From assembly GCF_003574355.1 (NCBI RefSeq), contig NZ_QWLB01000003.1, forward strand, positions 1 to 64,000: 64,000 nucleotides of DNA, read 5' to 3'. Under the pieces are notes generated by a model that was given only the letters and a program-made list of their open reading frames with translations, made no database searches and was not told the origin of the DNA. Each line of letters starts with the position of its first letter. Within the stretch, counting starts at the first letter, position 1. This DNA comes from Meiothermus granaticius NBRC 107808. GTDB lineage: Bacteria > Deinococcota > Deinococci > Deinococcales > Thermaceae. The translations under genes and the position numbers were made by a program. Below are positions 1 to 10,590 of this stretch, one piece after another.

Positions 1-2787
1 GCCCCGCAGGGTGCCGCACTCCACCCCCCCCTGATCGGGCGCGAGCGCGAGTGGGCCCGCATGGAAGCGGCCTGGGAGGCCCGGCAGGCCATCTACCTGG
101 CGGGGCCGCCGGGGGTGGGGAAAAGCCGGTTGCTGCTCGAGTTTGCCCAGCACAAAGGCCCCTTTTTTCTATTGCAGGCCCAGCCCTCCGATAGCGGCAT
201 CCCCTATGCCTTTTACAGTCGGGCCATCCGGCAGTCGCTGGCCCAGTTTCCGAACCTGCCGCTCCCGCCCTGGGCGCGGCGGGAGCTGGCCCGACTGGTG
301 CCCGAGCTCTCGGACGAGCCGCCGCCCCCCATCACCACCGCAGAGGGCAAGCTGCGGCTTTTGGAGGCCATCACCGAGGTGATCCGGGCCCTGGGGCAGC
401 AGGGGGTGAGAAGCATCATCACCGACGACTTGCAGTTCGTGCAGGATGCCGCCAGCAACGAGGTGGCCGCCTACGCCATGTCCCGGCTGCTGCCCGAAGG
501 GGTGCTGCGCCCGCTGGTGGCCTTCCGCCCGGAAGAGCTGAACCCCCTGGTCCAGGAGACCCTCCGGCAACAGGCCCTTCAAGGCCAAGCCCTTCTGATT
601 GACCTGAAGCCGCTCTCCGAAACCGACCTCCTGCGGCTGGTGCGGGCCCTCTCGGGCGCCTCGGGGGCCATCCGCTTCACCCAGCGCCTGTACGGGGCCA
701 CCGGGGGCAACCCGCTGTTTGTGCTCGAGACCCTCAAGTCGCTCTTTGAGTCGGGGGCGTTGCAAACGGGCCCGGAGGGCTGGCGCACCCCCTACGACCA
801 GGAGACCACCGACTACCGCGAGCTGCCCCTGCCGGCCTCGGTGCGCGAGGTGGTGTGGCGCCGCCTGGAGCACCTGGGCGCTGCACCCCGGCGGCTTTTG
901 GAGGCCGCCAGCCTGGCCGGCGATGGCTTCGGGCTGGAGGCGCTGAGGGGGGCCACTGCCCTGTCGGAGTGGGAAAGCCTGGAGGCCCTCGAGCAAGCCC
1001 TGGCCGCCGACCTTCTGCGCCCCTGGGGCCCAGGCTACGCCTTCAGCCACGACCTGCTGCGGCGCTCGGTTCGGGAGGGCCTGAGCCCGGAGCGCTGTCA
1101 GCTCCTGCATCGCAAACTGGCCCAGAGCCTGGAGCGGCAGGGCGACAGCCCGGCCCGCATCGCCGAGCACTGGGAAGAGGGCGGGAAGCCCAATGAGGCC
1201 ATCCCCTGGCGCATCCGGGCTGCCGAGGCGGCGGTGCGGGTCTATGCCCACGCCGAGGCCCTGGAACAGTACCAGAAAGCCCTGTCCGATGGGGCAGAGG
1301 GCCGGGTGGCCTTCGAGATTCAGCGCGAACGGGCCCGGCTCTGGCAAACCCTGGACGAGCGCACCCCCTGGGCCGAGGCCCTTGAGGCCATGCAGCACTT
1401 GGCCGACGAACTGCGAGAGGCCCCCTTGCAGGCCGAGGCCCGGCTGGGCTGGGCCGAGCATCACCTGCTCTGCGGGCGCTACCGGGAGGCTTTAGCGGAG
1501 GCCGAGGGGGTGTTGCAGTCCGGGAACTTGGCCGCACCCCTACAGGCCCGGGCGCTGTACCTGGGGGGCCGGGCCCTGGCCGCCACCGGCGATCTGGAGG
1601 CTGCCGAAGCCCGTTTGTTGAAAGCCCTAGAGCACCTGCCAGAGCAGCCCCTCACCCTGGAAATCTACGACTGGCTCAGCATTTTCGCCTACCGGCAGGG
1701 CAACCTGGAAGCCGCCCTGGGCTACACCGAGGCCGAACGGGCCCTGGCCCTGGCGCTGGGCAGCCGCACCGGCCAGAACAACGCCCTGCAAAACGCCGCC
1801 ACCTTCACCGCTGCCCAGGGCCGCTACGAGGAGGCGGTGCAGCTCGCCGAACAGGCCATTGCCGAGGCACGGGAGATGGGGGACGTGACCCTGCTGCGCT
1901 ATGCCCTCTTGAACCTGTTTGCCATCCACTACCAGCGCAGCAACTTCGAGGCCGCCCTGGGCCCCCTCGAGGAGGGCCTGCAAAGCGCCCGTGAGCCGCA
2001 AAACCCCGAGATGGAGGCCAAGTTTCTCAACAACCTGAGCCTGGTGTACTGGTACCGGGGGGAGCTGGGGGCCGCTTACCGGGCGGTATCGCAGGCCCTG
2101 GAACTCAGCCAGAAAAGCGGCCACCGGGCCGACGCCCTGTTCTACCAGGTGGTGCTGGCCGACGATCTGCATTGGCTGGGCCAGCCCGCCGAGGCTGCCG
2201 CCCTGTTGGTATCCGCCACCGAGGCCACACGGGAACTGGGGCTGTGGAGCCGAGTGCCCTGGGCCGAGACCCACCTGGCCCGCTGCGAGGTCTCGCTGGG
2301 GCGCCCCGAACAGGCCCTGGAGCGGCTCGAGCGCCTGCGCCAGGAGCCCCGCCTGGCCGGCTTCCTGAACCCCCCGCGCATGGCCTGGGTGGAGGGGCTG
2401 GCCTGGCTGAAGCTGGACACACCGGCACTGGCATTGCAGGCGGTGCAGGATGCCCACACCGACGATCCCACCACCGCCTCGCAGCTCTGGAGCGTTCGGC
2501 TTTTGGCCCAGGCCCGGCTGGGGCAGGTTTCCCCCGAAGACCTGCAAGCGGGGCTAAGGCTTTTGCAGGCCCAGGAAATACCCCCCTTAGAAAAGCTCTC
2601 GTTGCGCCAGGCAGTGATGGCGGCCTTGCGTGCCCAGGGGGATTTGTACCAGGCCCTGAACCAGCAACGCCTGGCCGAGCAGGGCTTGCAGGCCCTATCC
2701 GAGAGCCTGAAGGAGCATCCGGAGCTACAGGAGGCGTTGGCGCGATTGGGCACTCAAACGCCAAAGTCTTCATTGGGGGAGATGTAG
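1..2787 (+). CDS. AfsR/SARP-like ATPase-TPR transcriptional regulator (5' end outside window)
   Basis: The reading frame is open from base 1, so the gene begins upstream; 928 residues are visible. The first visible residues (LIGREREWARMEAAWE) match the segment just before the ATPase domain of the complete paralogue at 24468-27776, so the missing part is probably a winged-helix plus BTAD region. An AAA/STAND-type NTPase follows, with Walker A GPPGVGKS at visible residues 35-42 and a Walker B-like SIITDDLQF. The C-terminal half is Ala/Leu/Glu-rich helical repeats of TPR type. The likely role is a signal-responsive transcription activator. Its target is unknown, and no GTCAC-type promoter was seen next to it. 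An internal ATG at 61 is not the true start. Confidence 0.85.
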   Translation, partial: APQGAALHPPLIGREREWARMEAAWEARQAIYLAGPPGVGKSRLLLEFAQHKGPFFLLQAQPSDSGIPYAFYSRAIRQSLAQFPNLPLPPWARRELARLVPELSDEPPPPITTAEGKLRLLEAITEVIRALGQQGVRSIITDDLQFVQDAASNEVAAYAMSRLLPEGVLRPLVAFRPEELNPLVQETLRQQALQGQALLIDLKPLSETDLLRLVRALSGASGAIRFTQRLYGATGGNPLFVLETLKSLFESGALQTGPEGWRTPYDQETTDYRELPLPASVREVVWRRLEHLGAAPRRLLEAASLAGDGFGLEALRGATALSEWESLEALEQALAADLLRPWGPGYAFSHDLLRRSVREGLSPERCQLLHRKLAQSLERQGDSPARIAEHWEEGGKPNEAIPWRIRAAEAAVRVYAHAEALEQYQKALSDGAEGRVAFEIQRERARLWQTLDERTPWAEALEAMQHLADELREAPLQAEARLGWAEHHLLCGRYREALAEAEGVLQSGNLAAPLQARALYLGGRALAATGDLEAAEARLLKALEHLPEQPLTLEIYDWLSIFAYRQGNLEAALGYTEAERALALALGSRTGQNNALQNAATFTAAQGRYEEAVQLAEQAIAEAREMGDVTLLRYALLNLFAIHYQRSNFEAALGPLEEGLQSAREPQNPEMEAKFLNNLSLVYWYRGELGAAYRAVSQALELSQKSGHRADALFYQVVLADDLHWLGQPAEAAALLVSATEATRELGLWSRVPWAETHLARCEVSLGRPEQALERLERLRQEPRLAGFLNPPRMAWVEGLAWLKLDTPALALQAVQDAHTDDPTTASQLWSVRLLAQARLGQVSPEDLQAGLRLLQAQEIPPLEKLSLRQAVMAALRAQGDLYQALNQQRLAEQGLQALSESLKEHPELQEALARLGTQTPKSSLGEM

Positions 2788-3021
2788 CAGTTCTGCGAAA
2801 ACGCGGCAACGTAATGCCGGAATCTGGGAAGAGGTGATGGGTGAGGTGTGGGAGTGAGACTATGGTTGTTGGCTTGGGTTAGAAATGCGGTGCGTTCCAC
2901 GCTCCCTGCCACGCCAACCCCAAAACCTTGCCAGGCCCCCTGCTAAAGATGTTGACCAGGGCAAGCTCGAGCAACGTCTCACGGGCGAAACCCATCCCGT
3001 CTGGGCCTTTATGATGAGCCC
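2788..3021. other. Intergenic region with a candidate leaderless promoter
   Basis: No convincing gene lies here. Near the right end a TATGAT box (3010-3015) sits 6 nt before the ATG of the DUF1232 gene. There is no Shine-Dalgarno sequence in between, as expected for a leaderless transcript. No clear -35 box was found at 16-18 nt. Confidence 0.5.
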
Positions 3022-3417
3022 ATGGCAGGGCTCGAGCAGCTGAAGCAACGCGCACGCCAGCTCAAAACCGAGACCTTTGCCCTGTACCTGGCTGCGCGTG
3101 ACCCTCGGACGCCCTGGTATGCCAGACTGGTTGTTGCCGCTGTGGTTGCTTATGCCTTCAGCCCCGTGGATCTGATCCCAGATTTTATCCCGGTTCTTGG
3201 CTACCTGGATGACCTTGTGCTGATCCCTCTGGGGATTGCCTTGGCCCTACAACTGGTCCCTCAGATGGTTTTAGCCGAGAGCCGGCTCCGGGCCCGGGAA
3301 GCGATGGGGGGTGGGAAACCGGTAAGTTGGGCGGCGGCGGCATTGATCGTTTTGATCTGGTTGGGGGTAGGCGTGCTTTGCGGGGTCTGGGCTTATAGGG
3401 CGCTCCGGAGATTTTGA
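3022..3417 (+). CDS. DUF1232 (YkvA-like) small membrane protein
   Basis: This 131-residue protein carries the DUF1232 signature around residues 30-70: WYARLVVAAVVAYAFSPVDL followed by IPDFIPVLGYLDDL, including the typical D-P-D/L-I-P turns. A second hydrophobic segment at about residues 105-127 predicts a C-terminal membrane anchor. Members of this family are widespread short membrane proteins with no settled function. The start at 3022 is supported by a TATGAT box 6 nt upstream, which suggests leaderless translation. It stands alone, followed by its own promoter for the next gene. Confidence 0.85.
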   Translation: MAGLEQLKQRARQLKTETFALYLAARDPRTPWYARLVVAAVVAYAFSPVDLIPDFIPVLGYLDDLVLIPLGIALALQLVPQMVLAESRLRAREAMGGGKPVSWAAAALIVLIWLGVGVLCGVWAYRALRRF

Positions 3418-3485
3418 GCCCGCTTATAGAGAACCACTCATCATTTAGACAGATGCTGGGCCTCTAAACCGTATATCATCACGGT

Positions 3486-4490
3486 ATGCGCGCGCTCGTG
3501 CTTTGGTTGGGCCTGTTGCTGGGCTTTGCCGCTGCGCAAGCCTCCAATCCCTATGCCCTGCGCTTTGCCCAAGCCTGGAAGCTGGTCGAGGATCGCTACT
3601 ATGCAACCGACTACAACGGGCATGACTGGGCTGCAATCGGCGAGGAGTACCGGGCCCAGCTGGCCCGAATTCGGGACTGGGAAGCTTTGTATGCTCTGCT
3701 GGACGAGATGTATGGGCGCCTGCAGGATGACCACTCGAGGGTGCTGAGCCCTACCCTGGCCCGCATGTACCTGAAGGGGAGCGAGTGCCAGGCCCTGCCC
3801 TTCAAGGATTCCGATCTCAGCCTACCGGAGATACCGCCAGTGCCCGGGGAGGCCGCGGGCCAGCCCCTGTCCGCCTCCAAGCCTAAAAAGGCTGCCCCTA
3901 AGGCCTACCCTGCGCCCCAGGTTAGCCTGCGTTCGGGGGTGGTGGTCTTCAAGCTGAGCAACCTGATTGAAAGTGAGGGGGTGAGTGCCCTTCAAAACGC
4001 AGTACGCCGCTACGACGCCAAAGCCAAAGGGTACGTGTTGGACCTGCGCGGCAATCCCGGTGGGCTGGTGCTGCGAATGGCTGAGGCGGCTGGGGTATTC
4101 ATGACCGGAGTCCCCTGGCGGTTGGTGAGCCGCGGGGTTTTCCCGGTGCCGCTCCCCACCTTTCCTCCCCCCTTGGCCGGCAGGCCCCAGACCACAAAGC
4201 CTTTGGTGGTGCTGATTGATGAAAAGGTGAACTCTGCTGCTGAGGGGTTGGCCGGGGCCCTCAAAGATGCCAAGCGGGCTTACCTGATCGGGGTTCGCAC
4301 GGCGGGCAACACCGAGGCCCTGACCCCATACTGCTTCCCCGATGGGGGGGTGGCGCTGGTGGCCAACGGGGTGCTGGCCCCCTTCAGCGGGCCGACCTGG
4401 GAGGGCCGGGGGGTAGAACCCGACCGGCTCGAGCCCGACCCCCAAAAGCAGCTCGAGGCCGCAATTCGCTACATCCTCAAGGGGCCCTAG
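3486..4490 (+). CDS. S41-family (C-terminal processing) peptidase-like exported protein
   Basis: The protein has 334 residues with an N-terminal signal peptide (MRALVLWLGLLLGFAAAQA). The S41 fold is visible in VLDLRGNPGG and in the nucleophile region NSAAEGLAGALKDAKRAYLIG. By alignment to E. coli Tsp the Ser of NSAAE takes the position of the catalytic Ser. The catalytic Lys 25 residues later (TFGKG in Tsp) is replaced by Asn (TAGNT). No clear PDZ domain is seen between the signal peptide and the core. It may use a different base or be inactive. The ATG at 3486 lies 6 nt after a TATCAT box, with no ribosome binding site. Confidence 0.8.
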   Translation: MRALVLWLGLLLGFAAAQASNPYALRFAQAWKLVEDRYYATDYNGHDWAAIGEEYRAQLARIRDWEALYALLDEMYGRLQDDHSRVLSPTLARMYLKGSECQALPFKDSDLSLPEIPPVPGEAAGQPLSASKPKKAAPKAYPAPQVSLRSGVVVFKLSNLIESEGVSALQNAVRRYDAKAKGYVLDLRGNPGGLVLRMAEAAGVFMTGVPWRLVSRGVFPVPLPTFPPPLAGRPQTTKPLVVLIDEKVNSAAEGLAGALKDAKRAYLIGVRTAGNTEALTPYCFPDGGVALVANGVLAPFSGPTWEGRGVEPDRLEPDPQKQLEAAIRYILKGP

Positions 4491-4560
4491 GGCTCGGGGC
4501 TTCGAGTTTCCCGGCGGCCCCGGTTCTGTCCAGGACAAAGCGCTATAGGTGAAGAGCGCC

Positions 4561-6108
4561 CTAGAACCGCTCGGTCACCGATTTCATCTGTAAGAAGTTG
4601 AGCAGGTAATCCGGCCCTCCGGCCTTGGTGTCGGTTCCGGAGAGGTTGAACCCGCCAAAGGGCTGCACCCCCACCAGCGCGCCGGTGATCTTGCGATTGA
4701 AGTAGAGGTTGCCCACGTGGAACTCCCGGCGGGCTCGCTCGAGCCGCTCCCGGTTCCGGGAAAATACCCCGCCGGTAAGGCCAAAGCGGGTGCTGTTGGC
4801 CACCTCGAGGGCCGCGTCGAAATCGGGAACCCGAATCACCGAGAGCACCGGGCCAAAGATCTCTTCCTGGGCGATACGGGCCTGGGGGCTTATCCCCTCG
4901 AAGAGGGTGGGGGCGATGAAGTAGCCGCTGCCCTCCAGCCGCCGTCCCCCCAGGGCTAGCTTGCCCTCGCTCTGGCCAATCTCAATGTAGGAGAGCACGG
5001 TGTTTTCCTGCTGTGCGCTGGCCACCGGGCCCAGGTCGGGGTTCTCGTCGGCGGGCCCCACCACCAGCCCCTCCGTCCGGTTGAGGATTCGCTCCATCAG
5101 GGGCTCGTAGACCCGATCCACCACAATCAGGCGGCTGGCCGCCGAGCACTTCTGGCCCTGAAAGCCAAAGGCACTCTGCACGGTAGCCAGGCTGGCCGCC
5201 TCCAGATCGGCGGTCTCGTCCACGATCAGGCCATCCTTGCCCCCGAGCTCGAGAAAAGTCCGCTTGAGCCAAATTTGTCCGGGGCTGAGCTTGGAGGCCG
5301 CCTCATGTATGCGCAGCCCCACCTCCAGGCTTCCGGTGAAGTTGATGAAGCGGGTACGGGGGTGCTGTACCAGATAGGCCCCGACCTCGGCTCCATCCCC
5401 AGGCAGGAAGTTGGCCACCCCTGCCGGGAGCCCGGCCTCCTCCAGGATCTCGAAGAGCTTGGCCGCAATGACCACCGTATCTTCGGCGGGTTTGGCCACC
5501 ACGCAGTTGCCCACCGCAAGGGGCGCCACGGTCATTCCGGTGAGGATGGCCAAGGGAAAGTTCCAAGGTGCGATGACCACCCCCACCCCCAGGGGGATGT
5601 AGAAAGCCGCATTGTCCTCGCCGGGGAAGGGCACCACCGGGGCGCCGTCCTTGTATTTGAGGGCCGAGAGGGCGTAGTAGCGGGTGAAATCTATGGCCTC
5701 GGCCACGTCTGCAGCGGCCTCGCCCCAGTTCTTGCCGATTTCGTAGACCAGCCAGGCCTCGAGCTCCCGCTGGCGGCGCTTCATGATCTGGGCTGCTTTG
5801 AGCAATACCCGGGTTCTCGCTTCCTGCGACCAATCCTTCCAGCCCTGAAACGCCCGCCAGGCCGCATCTAAGGCCGCGTCGGCCTCAGGGGCTCCGGCCT
5901 TGGAAGTGTAGCCCACCACCTGGGCCGGGTCGGAGGGGTTGGTGCTGGCGATTTTGTCGCGGGTCTCGACCTTCTCCCCCCCGATGATGAGGGGGTAATG
6001 CCGGCCAAACTGACCGCGCACCTCGGCCAGGGCATTTTTGAGGGCTTCGTAGCTTTCGAGGTCAAAGAAGGTCTCGATCGGTTCGGGACGATAGGGGTCT
6101 AGGCTCAT
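4561..6108 (-). CDS. 1-pyrroline-5-carboxylate dehydrogenase
   Basis: This 515-residue NAD-dependent aldehyde dehydrogenase oxidises glutamate semialdehyde/P5C to glutamate, the second step of proline breakdown. The catalytic Cys lies in [12 protein letters not shown] and the general-base Glu in FLELGGKDG. The length equals that of the stand-alone Thermus enzyme. It is the last gene of the ProDH-ACT-P5CDH operon: its ATG overlaps the TGA of the ACT gene (ATGA), and a good ribosome site (AAGGAG) lies upstream. Identification is firm. The gene is called rocA or pruA in different organisms, so no symbol is given. Confidence 0.95.
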   Translation of the reverse strand: MSLDPYRPEPIETFFDLESYEALKNALAEVRGQFGRHYPLIIGGEKVETRDKIASTNPSDPAQVVGYTSKAGAPEADAALDAAWRAFQGWKDWSQEARTRVLLKAAQIMKRRQRELEAWLVYEIGKNWGEAAADVAEAIDFTRYYALSALKYKDGAPVVPFPGEDNAAFYIPLGVGVVIAPWNFPLAILTGMTVAPLAVGNCVVAKPAEDTVVIAAKLFEILEEAGLPAGVANFLPGDGAEVGAYLVQHPRTRFINFTGSLEVGLRIHEAASKLSPGQIWLKRTFLELGGKDGLIVDETADLEAASLATVQSAFGFQGQKCSAASRLIVVDRVYEPLMERILNRTEGLVVGPADENPDLGPVASAQQENTVLSYIEIGQSEGKLALGGRRLEGSGYFIAPTLFEGISPQARIAQEEIFGPVLSVIRVPDFDAALEVANSTRFGLTGGVFSRNRERLERARREFHVGNLYFNRKITGALVGVQPFGGFNLSGTDTKAGGPDYLLNFLQMKSVTERF

Positions 6109-6500
6109 GGGTGCTCCTTAGGGATCTGAACTACATGTCCTGCTGATTCTAAGGCCTGGAGGGCTGGCTCGAGCTGACCCGACTTGACCCACACGTAATC
6201 GGTGTCAAAGGTAGAGACCGCAAGGATACCGATCTGGGCCTGGGCCAGCGGATTTAATACCGAGGCCAGGATGCCGCACAGGGAGAACTCGAAAGGCCCC
6301 CTGAGCTTGAGGGCCCGCCACCCGCGTTCGGCCTGGACCCCAGCCGGCACCCTGCTTTCCCAGCAGACGATGGAAAGCTCCTCGGGGCTGCGGCTGATCC
6401 CGACAAACCCCCCGCCCTCGGCCCAGGCTGGGATGGGCGAGTGGGCCGCGAGTCGGCAGATCGCGTAGGGTTCGGGGAGCAGCTCGAGGGTCAGGCTCAT
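6105..6500 (-). CDS. ACT-domain protein in the proline catabolic operon
   Basis: This 131-residue protein resembles the small family with tandem ACT-like folds (segments [25 protein letters not shown] and [20 protein letters not shown], then [16 protein letters not shown]). ACT domains usually bind amino acids. It is translationally coupled on both sides, with ATGA overlaps to the proline dehydrogenase upstream and P5C dehydrogenase downstream. The context suggests an amino-acid (proline or glutamate) sensor or an allosteric partner of the two enzymes. That is an inference; no ligand residue could be assigned. Confidence 0.75.
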   Translation of the reverse strand: MSLTLELLPEPYAICRLAAHSPIPAWAEGGGFVGISRSPEELSIVCWESRVPAGVQAERGWRALKLRGPFEFSLCGILASVLNPLAQAQIGILAVSTFDTDYVWVKSGQLEPALQALESAGHVVQIPKEHP

Positions 6501-7420
6501 CCTTGCACCAGGCTGCGGGCCACAAACATCAGGTTCTCGGGTCGTTCGGCGATGCGGCGCGACAGGTACGGATACCAGTCGGTGCCGTAGGGTATATAGG
6601 CCCGCACGGTGTACCCCTCGGCGGCCAGGCGCTTTTGCTCATCCCGACGCACCCCGTAGAGCAGTTGGAACTCGAACTGCTCCGGGGTTAGGCCGCGTTC
6701 GGTTGTCCAGCGCTTCATCTCGCCGATGATGTGCGGGTCGTGCGAAGCGATGGCGGTGTAGAGCCCATTTTCCAGGGCTTTTTTGGCCAGTACCAGGTAC
6801 TGTCCGTCAATCAGCCGCTTGTCCTGGAAGGCCACCTCGGGCGGCTCCTTGTAGGCTCCCTTGACGATGCGCACCGCGGGCTTGAGCGGTAAAAGCGCCT
6901 CGAGGTCCCGCTCGGTGCGCTTGAGATAGCTCTGCAACACGATCCCGGTGTTGGTATACCCAGCCTCGCGCAACCGTCGGTACACCCGCAAAGTGGCGTC
7001 TACGCGGGGGGAATCTTCCATGTCAATCCGCACGAAGCACTCGGTTTTGCGGGCCTCCTCGAGCAGGCCCTGCATCAGCTCAACAGCCAGGGCCTCGTCG
7101 AGATCCAACCCGAGCTGGGTGAGCTTAAGGGCCACATAGCGGGGGTAGGGTTTGGCGGCAAGGGCCTGGATCAGGCGAAGAATCTCGGCCTGGAACTGCC
7201 GGGATTGCTCCTCCGAGGTCACCATTTCACCCAACAAGTCGAGGATGGCGTGAATTTTGTCGGCCTCGAGGGCCTCCACCACCTGGAGGGCTTCCTCCAA
7301 GGTGTCGCCCGCAACAAAGCGTCGGGAAAAGCCCTTGCCCCGCGTGAGCATCAGGTGCTTCACGCTGGGGTGCTGCGCTACCGCCAGCACCAACGAACGG
7401 TAACTCTGATTCAGATCCAT
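6497..7420 (-). CDS. Proline dehydrogenase (monofunctional, FAD)
   Basis: This 307-residue TIM-barrel flavoenzyme oxidises proline to P5C. It closely resembles the Thermus enzyme as I remember it: [55 protein letters not shown] and the C-terminal [21 protein letters not shown] chose the ATG at 7420 over the one at 7429. A TATCAT box (7433-7428) is 7 nt upstream of 7420 and physically contains the 7429 ATG, so the 7420 start would be leaderless and gives the usual length. It is first in the operon with the ACT protein and P5C dehydrogenase. Confidence 0.95.
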   Translation of the reverse strand: MDLNQSYRSLVLAVAQHPSVKHLMLTRGKGFSRRFVAGDTLEEALQVVEALEADKIHAILDLLGEMVTSEEQSRQFQAEILRLIQALAAKPYPRYVALKLTQLGLDLDEALAVELMQGLLEEARKTECFVRIDMEDSPRVDATLRVYRRLREAGYTNTGIVLQSYLKRTERDLEALLPLKPAVRIVKGAYKEPPEVAFQDKRLIDGQYLVLAKKALENGLYTAIASHDPHIIGEMKRWTTERGLTPEQFEFQLLYGVRRDEQKRLAAEGYTVRAYIPYGTDWYPYLSRRIAERPENLMFVARSLVQG

Positions 7421-7458
7421 CGCCCTCATGATAGTCCGCCCCAGTCCATAATGGCGAT

Positions 7459-8077
7459 ATGGCGGTCACCTTGGATCACCTGGTCGTGGCGGCGGGGTCT
7501 TTGGAGGAAGGGGCGGAGTATGTGGGCGATTTTTTGGGGGTGGCCCTTTCCCCCGGCGGAAAGCACCCCCAGATGGGCACCCACAACCGGCTGCTCCGCC
7601 TGGGAGCCCGCCGGTACCTCGAGGTGCTGGCCCTTGACCCTGAGGCCCCACCCCCCCAGCACCCCCGCTGGTTTGGCCTGGAGGAGCCCTGGGTGCAGGC
7701 CCGGCTTCGAGAACGCCCCTGCTTGCTGCACTGGGTGGCCCGCACCGAGGATATCCATGCCTCGGTGGCGGCTTCACCGGTAGCCTTGGGGGAGGTGAGG
7801 GAGGCCTACCGAGGCCACCTGCACTGGCAGATTAGCCTGCCCGCGGATGGAAAACTGCGGGAAGGGGGGCTGGTCCCCAGCCTGATTCAGTGGGGAGCGG
7901 CCCACCCGACCGACTCGCTTCCCCCCTCTGGCTGCGAGCTGCTCGAGCTGGTGGGGTTTTACCCGCATCCCGAAGCCGTTCGTGCGGTGCTGGTGGGGCT
8001 CGGGGCTGAGCCCGAACTGGGCCTGGAGCCCGGCCCAGAACCTCGCCTAGAAGCCCGGATTCGCACCCCTTCGGGGA

Positions 8078-8094
<17 letters not shown>
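7459..8094 (+). CDS. VOC/glyoxalase-like family protein
   Basis: This 211-residue protein starts with the beta-strand pattern of the VOC superfamily ([20 protein letters not shown]), followed by a conserved H-P-Q-M-G-T-H-N-R stretch typical of the glyoxalase-like PF13468 type. Substrate is unknown. Transcription runs divergently from proline dehydrogenase with only 38 bp between the start codons, so the two promoters nearly overlap. CATAAT lies 6 nt before the ATG (leaderless). The gene overlaps the tail of the convergent aldose epimerase by 17 bp. Confidence 0.75.
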
Positions 8095-8998
<904 letters not shown>

Positions 8999-9093
8999 GG
9001 CCCAAGTCTACGGTTTGCGAAGCCTTAATGTTGCGCTCTCATGTGCAGATGCGCAGAGCCTCCTCATGCTTTCTGGCTAACATTGGCCTCAGC

Positions 9094-9435
9094 ATGGAAA
9101 CGGTGTTTGGAGCGGTACTGGCAAGCGGGGTTGGGTTGATGGGTGTGTCGCTGTATCTGGGAAAGATGCACGAGGCCGGGCGCAGCTTCGCGCCCAGCGT
9201 GCGGCGTGGGTTGTTCTGGGCCTGCACCGCCTTCATGCTGGTTTTTGCCGCTGCGTTGATGGGGGCTGGGCTGCACGACACCGATGCCTACCGCTTTGTG
9301 ATGGGGGCGGTGGTGGCCTATCTGACCGGCTTGTTTATCCGCAGTGCAGGCGGTCCAGCCTTCACCCAGGAGGGGAGGTTTCCCTTCAGCTCGAGGGTTG
9401 AAGGGGCGAAGGTCAAGGTCCCCCGGGGGCGCTGA
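9094..9435 (+). CDS. Small hypothetical membrane protein
   Basis: The protein has 113 residues with three hydrophobic segments (about 1-20, 35-58 and 65-82). I do not recognise the family. The reading frame is open to 9028, but the hydrophobic protein begins at the ATG at 9094. A TAACAT box 10 nt upstream suggests a very short leader. A strong bidirectional terminator follows. Confidence 0.6.
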   Translation: METVFGAVLASGVGLMGVSLYLGKMHEAGRSFAPSVRRGLFWACTAFMLVFAAALMGAGLHDTDAYRFVMGAVVAYLTGLFIRSAGGPAFTQEGRFPFSSRVEGAKVKVPRGR

Positions 9436-9450
9436 GCGCCCCTTAAAACT

Positions 9451-9485
9451 CAGAGACTGGGCTGCCAAACCCAGTCTCTGCTTTT
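9451..9485. terminator. Bidirectional intrinsic terminator
   Basis: A perfect 11-bp stem (CAGAGACTGGG / CCCAGTCTCTG) with an 8-nt loop is followed by CTTTTTC on the plus strand and by AGTTTT on the minus strand. It separates the convergent membrane-protein and ParB-like genes. Confidence 0.9.
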
Positions 9486-9495
9486 TCACACGCCA

Positions 9496-10404
9496 TCAGC
9501 CCATCTGTGGGCTGCGGGGCTGAAACCACCGGCTTAACCACTCCAGGGCCCGCAGCAACGGCCCTTTGTGGGCAGCCCGCCGCACCGAGCGCGCGGCCTC
9601 CTCCGGCCCCACGTCATGGCCAATGGCCTGGGAGAGGTAGTAGCGATGATCGGAGATCCACAGGTATAAGTCGGCTTCGGTACGGCCCGGAAACTCCTGC
9701 AGGACCCCGTTCTCGCGGATTTCAGCCACCGTGGGGGCATAGAGTTGATCGTACCAGTCGGTCACCGCCTCTTCCCAGCTGACGTGGCGCTTTTGGTTGA
9801 GCCCCATGAAGTACTGATGGGTGCGGATATGGTCCAGGAGCACATCGTAGCGCCCGGCCTTGGAAAACAGGATGGGTGGGTGATCGGGGCGCAGGGTATG
9901 AAGGTGGGTGGCCTCGAGGAACCGTGCGTACTCGCCCTTGAGGATCACGTCGTGCAGGGTGTCGTTAGGGTCTAGGTCTACCGGGACGTTCAGTTCGATC
10001 ACGTAGGCGTCAATGTAGTGTTGGCCGAGGGCTTTGGCCAGCGCGACCCGGTGGTTGCCATCCTTGACGAAATACACCTCCCCCACCTGGTATACCTCAA
10101 TCGGCGGGAACTCGGTACCGCTGAGCTGGGCTGTGCGGATGCGGGTCCAGCGCTCCACGGTGTGGGGTTCGCGGGGTAAAAAATGGGCATCGAAGTCGTC
10201 GTAGCGATCCACCGAGCCGACGATCTTGTCCACCTCGATGGTCTGAAGACCTTTGTAGTACTCGCCTTTAGGGCGTAACTCGCTGACCACCGCAAAGGGC
10301 AGGAGGGTGTTGGGTTCCCCGCGCAGGCGATGCAACAAATCGTGCAACAGCACCCGGCGCGACAGGGCCTCGGCTTCGAACTGGGCCTGGCGGTCCAACT
10401 CCAC
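9496..10404 (-). CDS. ParB-like nuclease-fold domain protein, stand-alone
   Basis: This 302-residue protein has a ParB/sulfiredoxin-like core: EVDKIVGSVDRYDDFDAHFL, then IEVYQVGEVYFVKDGNHRVALAKALG, where GNHR matches the conserved G-x-H-R motif. It lacks the helix-turn-helix expected of chromosome-partitioning ParB and has instead a C-terminal region ending in DLYLWISDHRYYLSQAIG. Proteins of this kind occur in several thermophiles with unknown function. A GTG start at 10404 lies 6 nt after TAAACT and has no ribosome site. It has no parA neighbour, so a partitioning role is unlikely. Confidence 0.7.
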   Translation of the reverse strand: MELDRQAQFEAEALSRRVLLHDLLHRLRGEPNTLLPFAVVSELRPKGEYYKGLQTIEVDKIVGSVDRYDDFDAHFLPREPHTVERWTRIRTAQLSGTEFPPIEVYQVGEVYFVKDGNHRVALAKALGQHYIDAYVIELNVPVDLDPNDTLHDVILKGEYARFLEATHLHTLRPDHPPILFSKAGRYDVLLDHIRTHQYFMGLNQKRHVSWEEAVTDWYDQLYAPTVAEIRENGVLQEFPGRTEADLYLWISDHRYYLSQAIGHDVGPEEAARSVRRAAHKGPLLRALEWLSRWFQPRSPQMG

Positions 10405-10590
10405 AGCTCAAGTTTAGCTTGTTAATCTGGTTACAAGTGTGTGAACGGGGCATTGACACCCCCAACCCTTGACGCTGCCCTGACCCGCTGGGGAACTCCG
10501 CGGATTCGCTCCAAAACCGGGCCTGCTGCAGGGGGCGAATTGGGACAAGCTGGTAATGCGCCCGTAACCGGGTTGAATTACAGTTAACCT

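Noticed and set aside
169-1464. A 431-codon open frame on the minus strand
   Set aside because: It is the antisense shadow of the AfsR-like regulator in GC-rich DNA: Gly/Leu/Pro/Gln-rich with no domain. Many similar shadow frames in the window were left out for the same reason.
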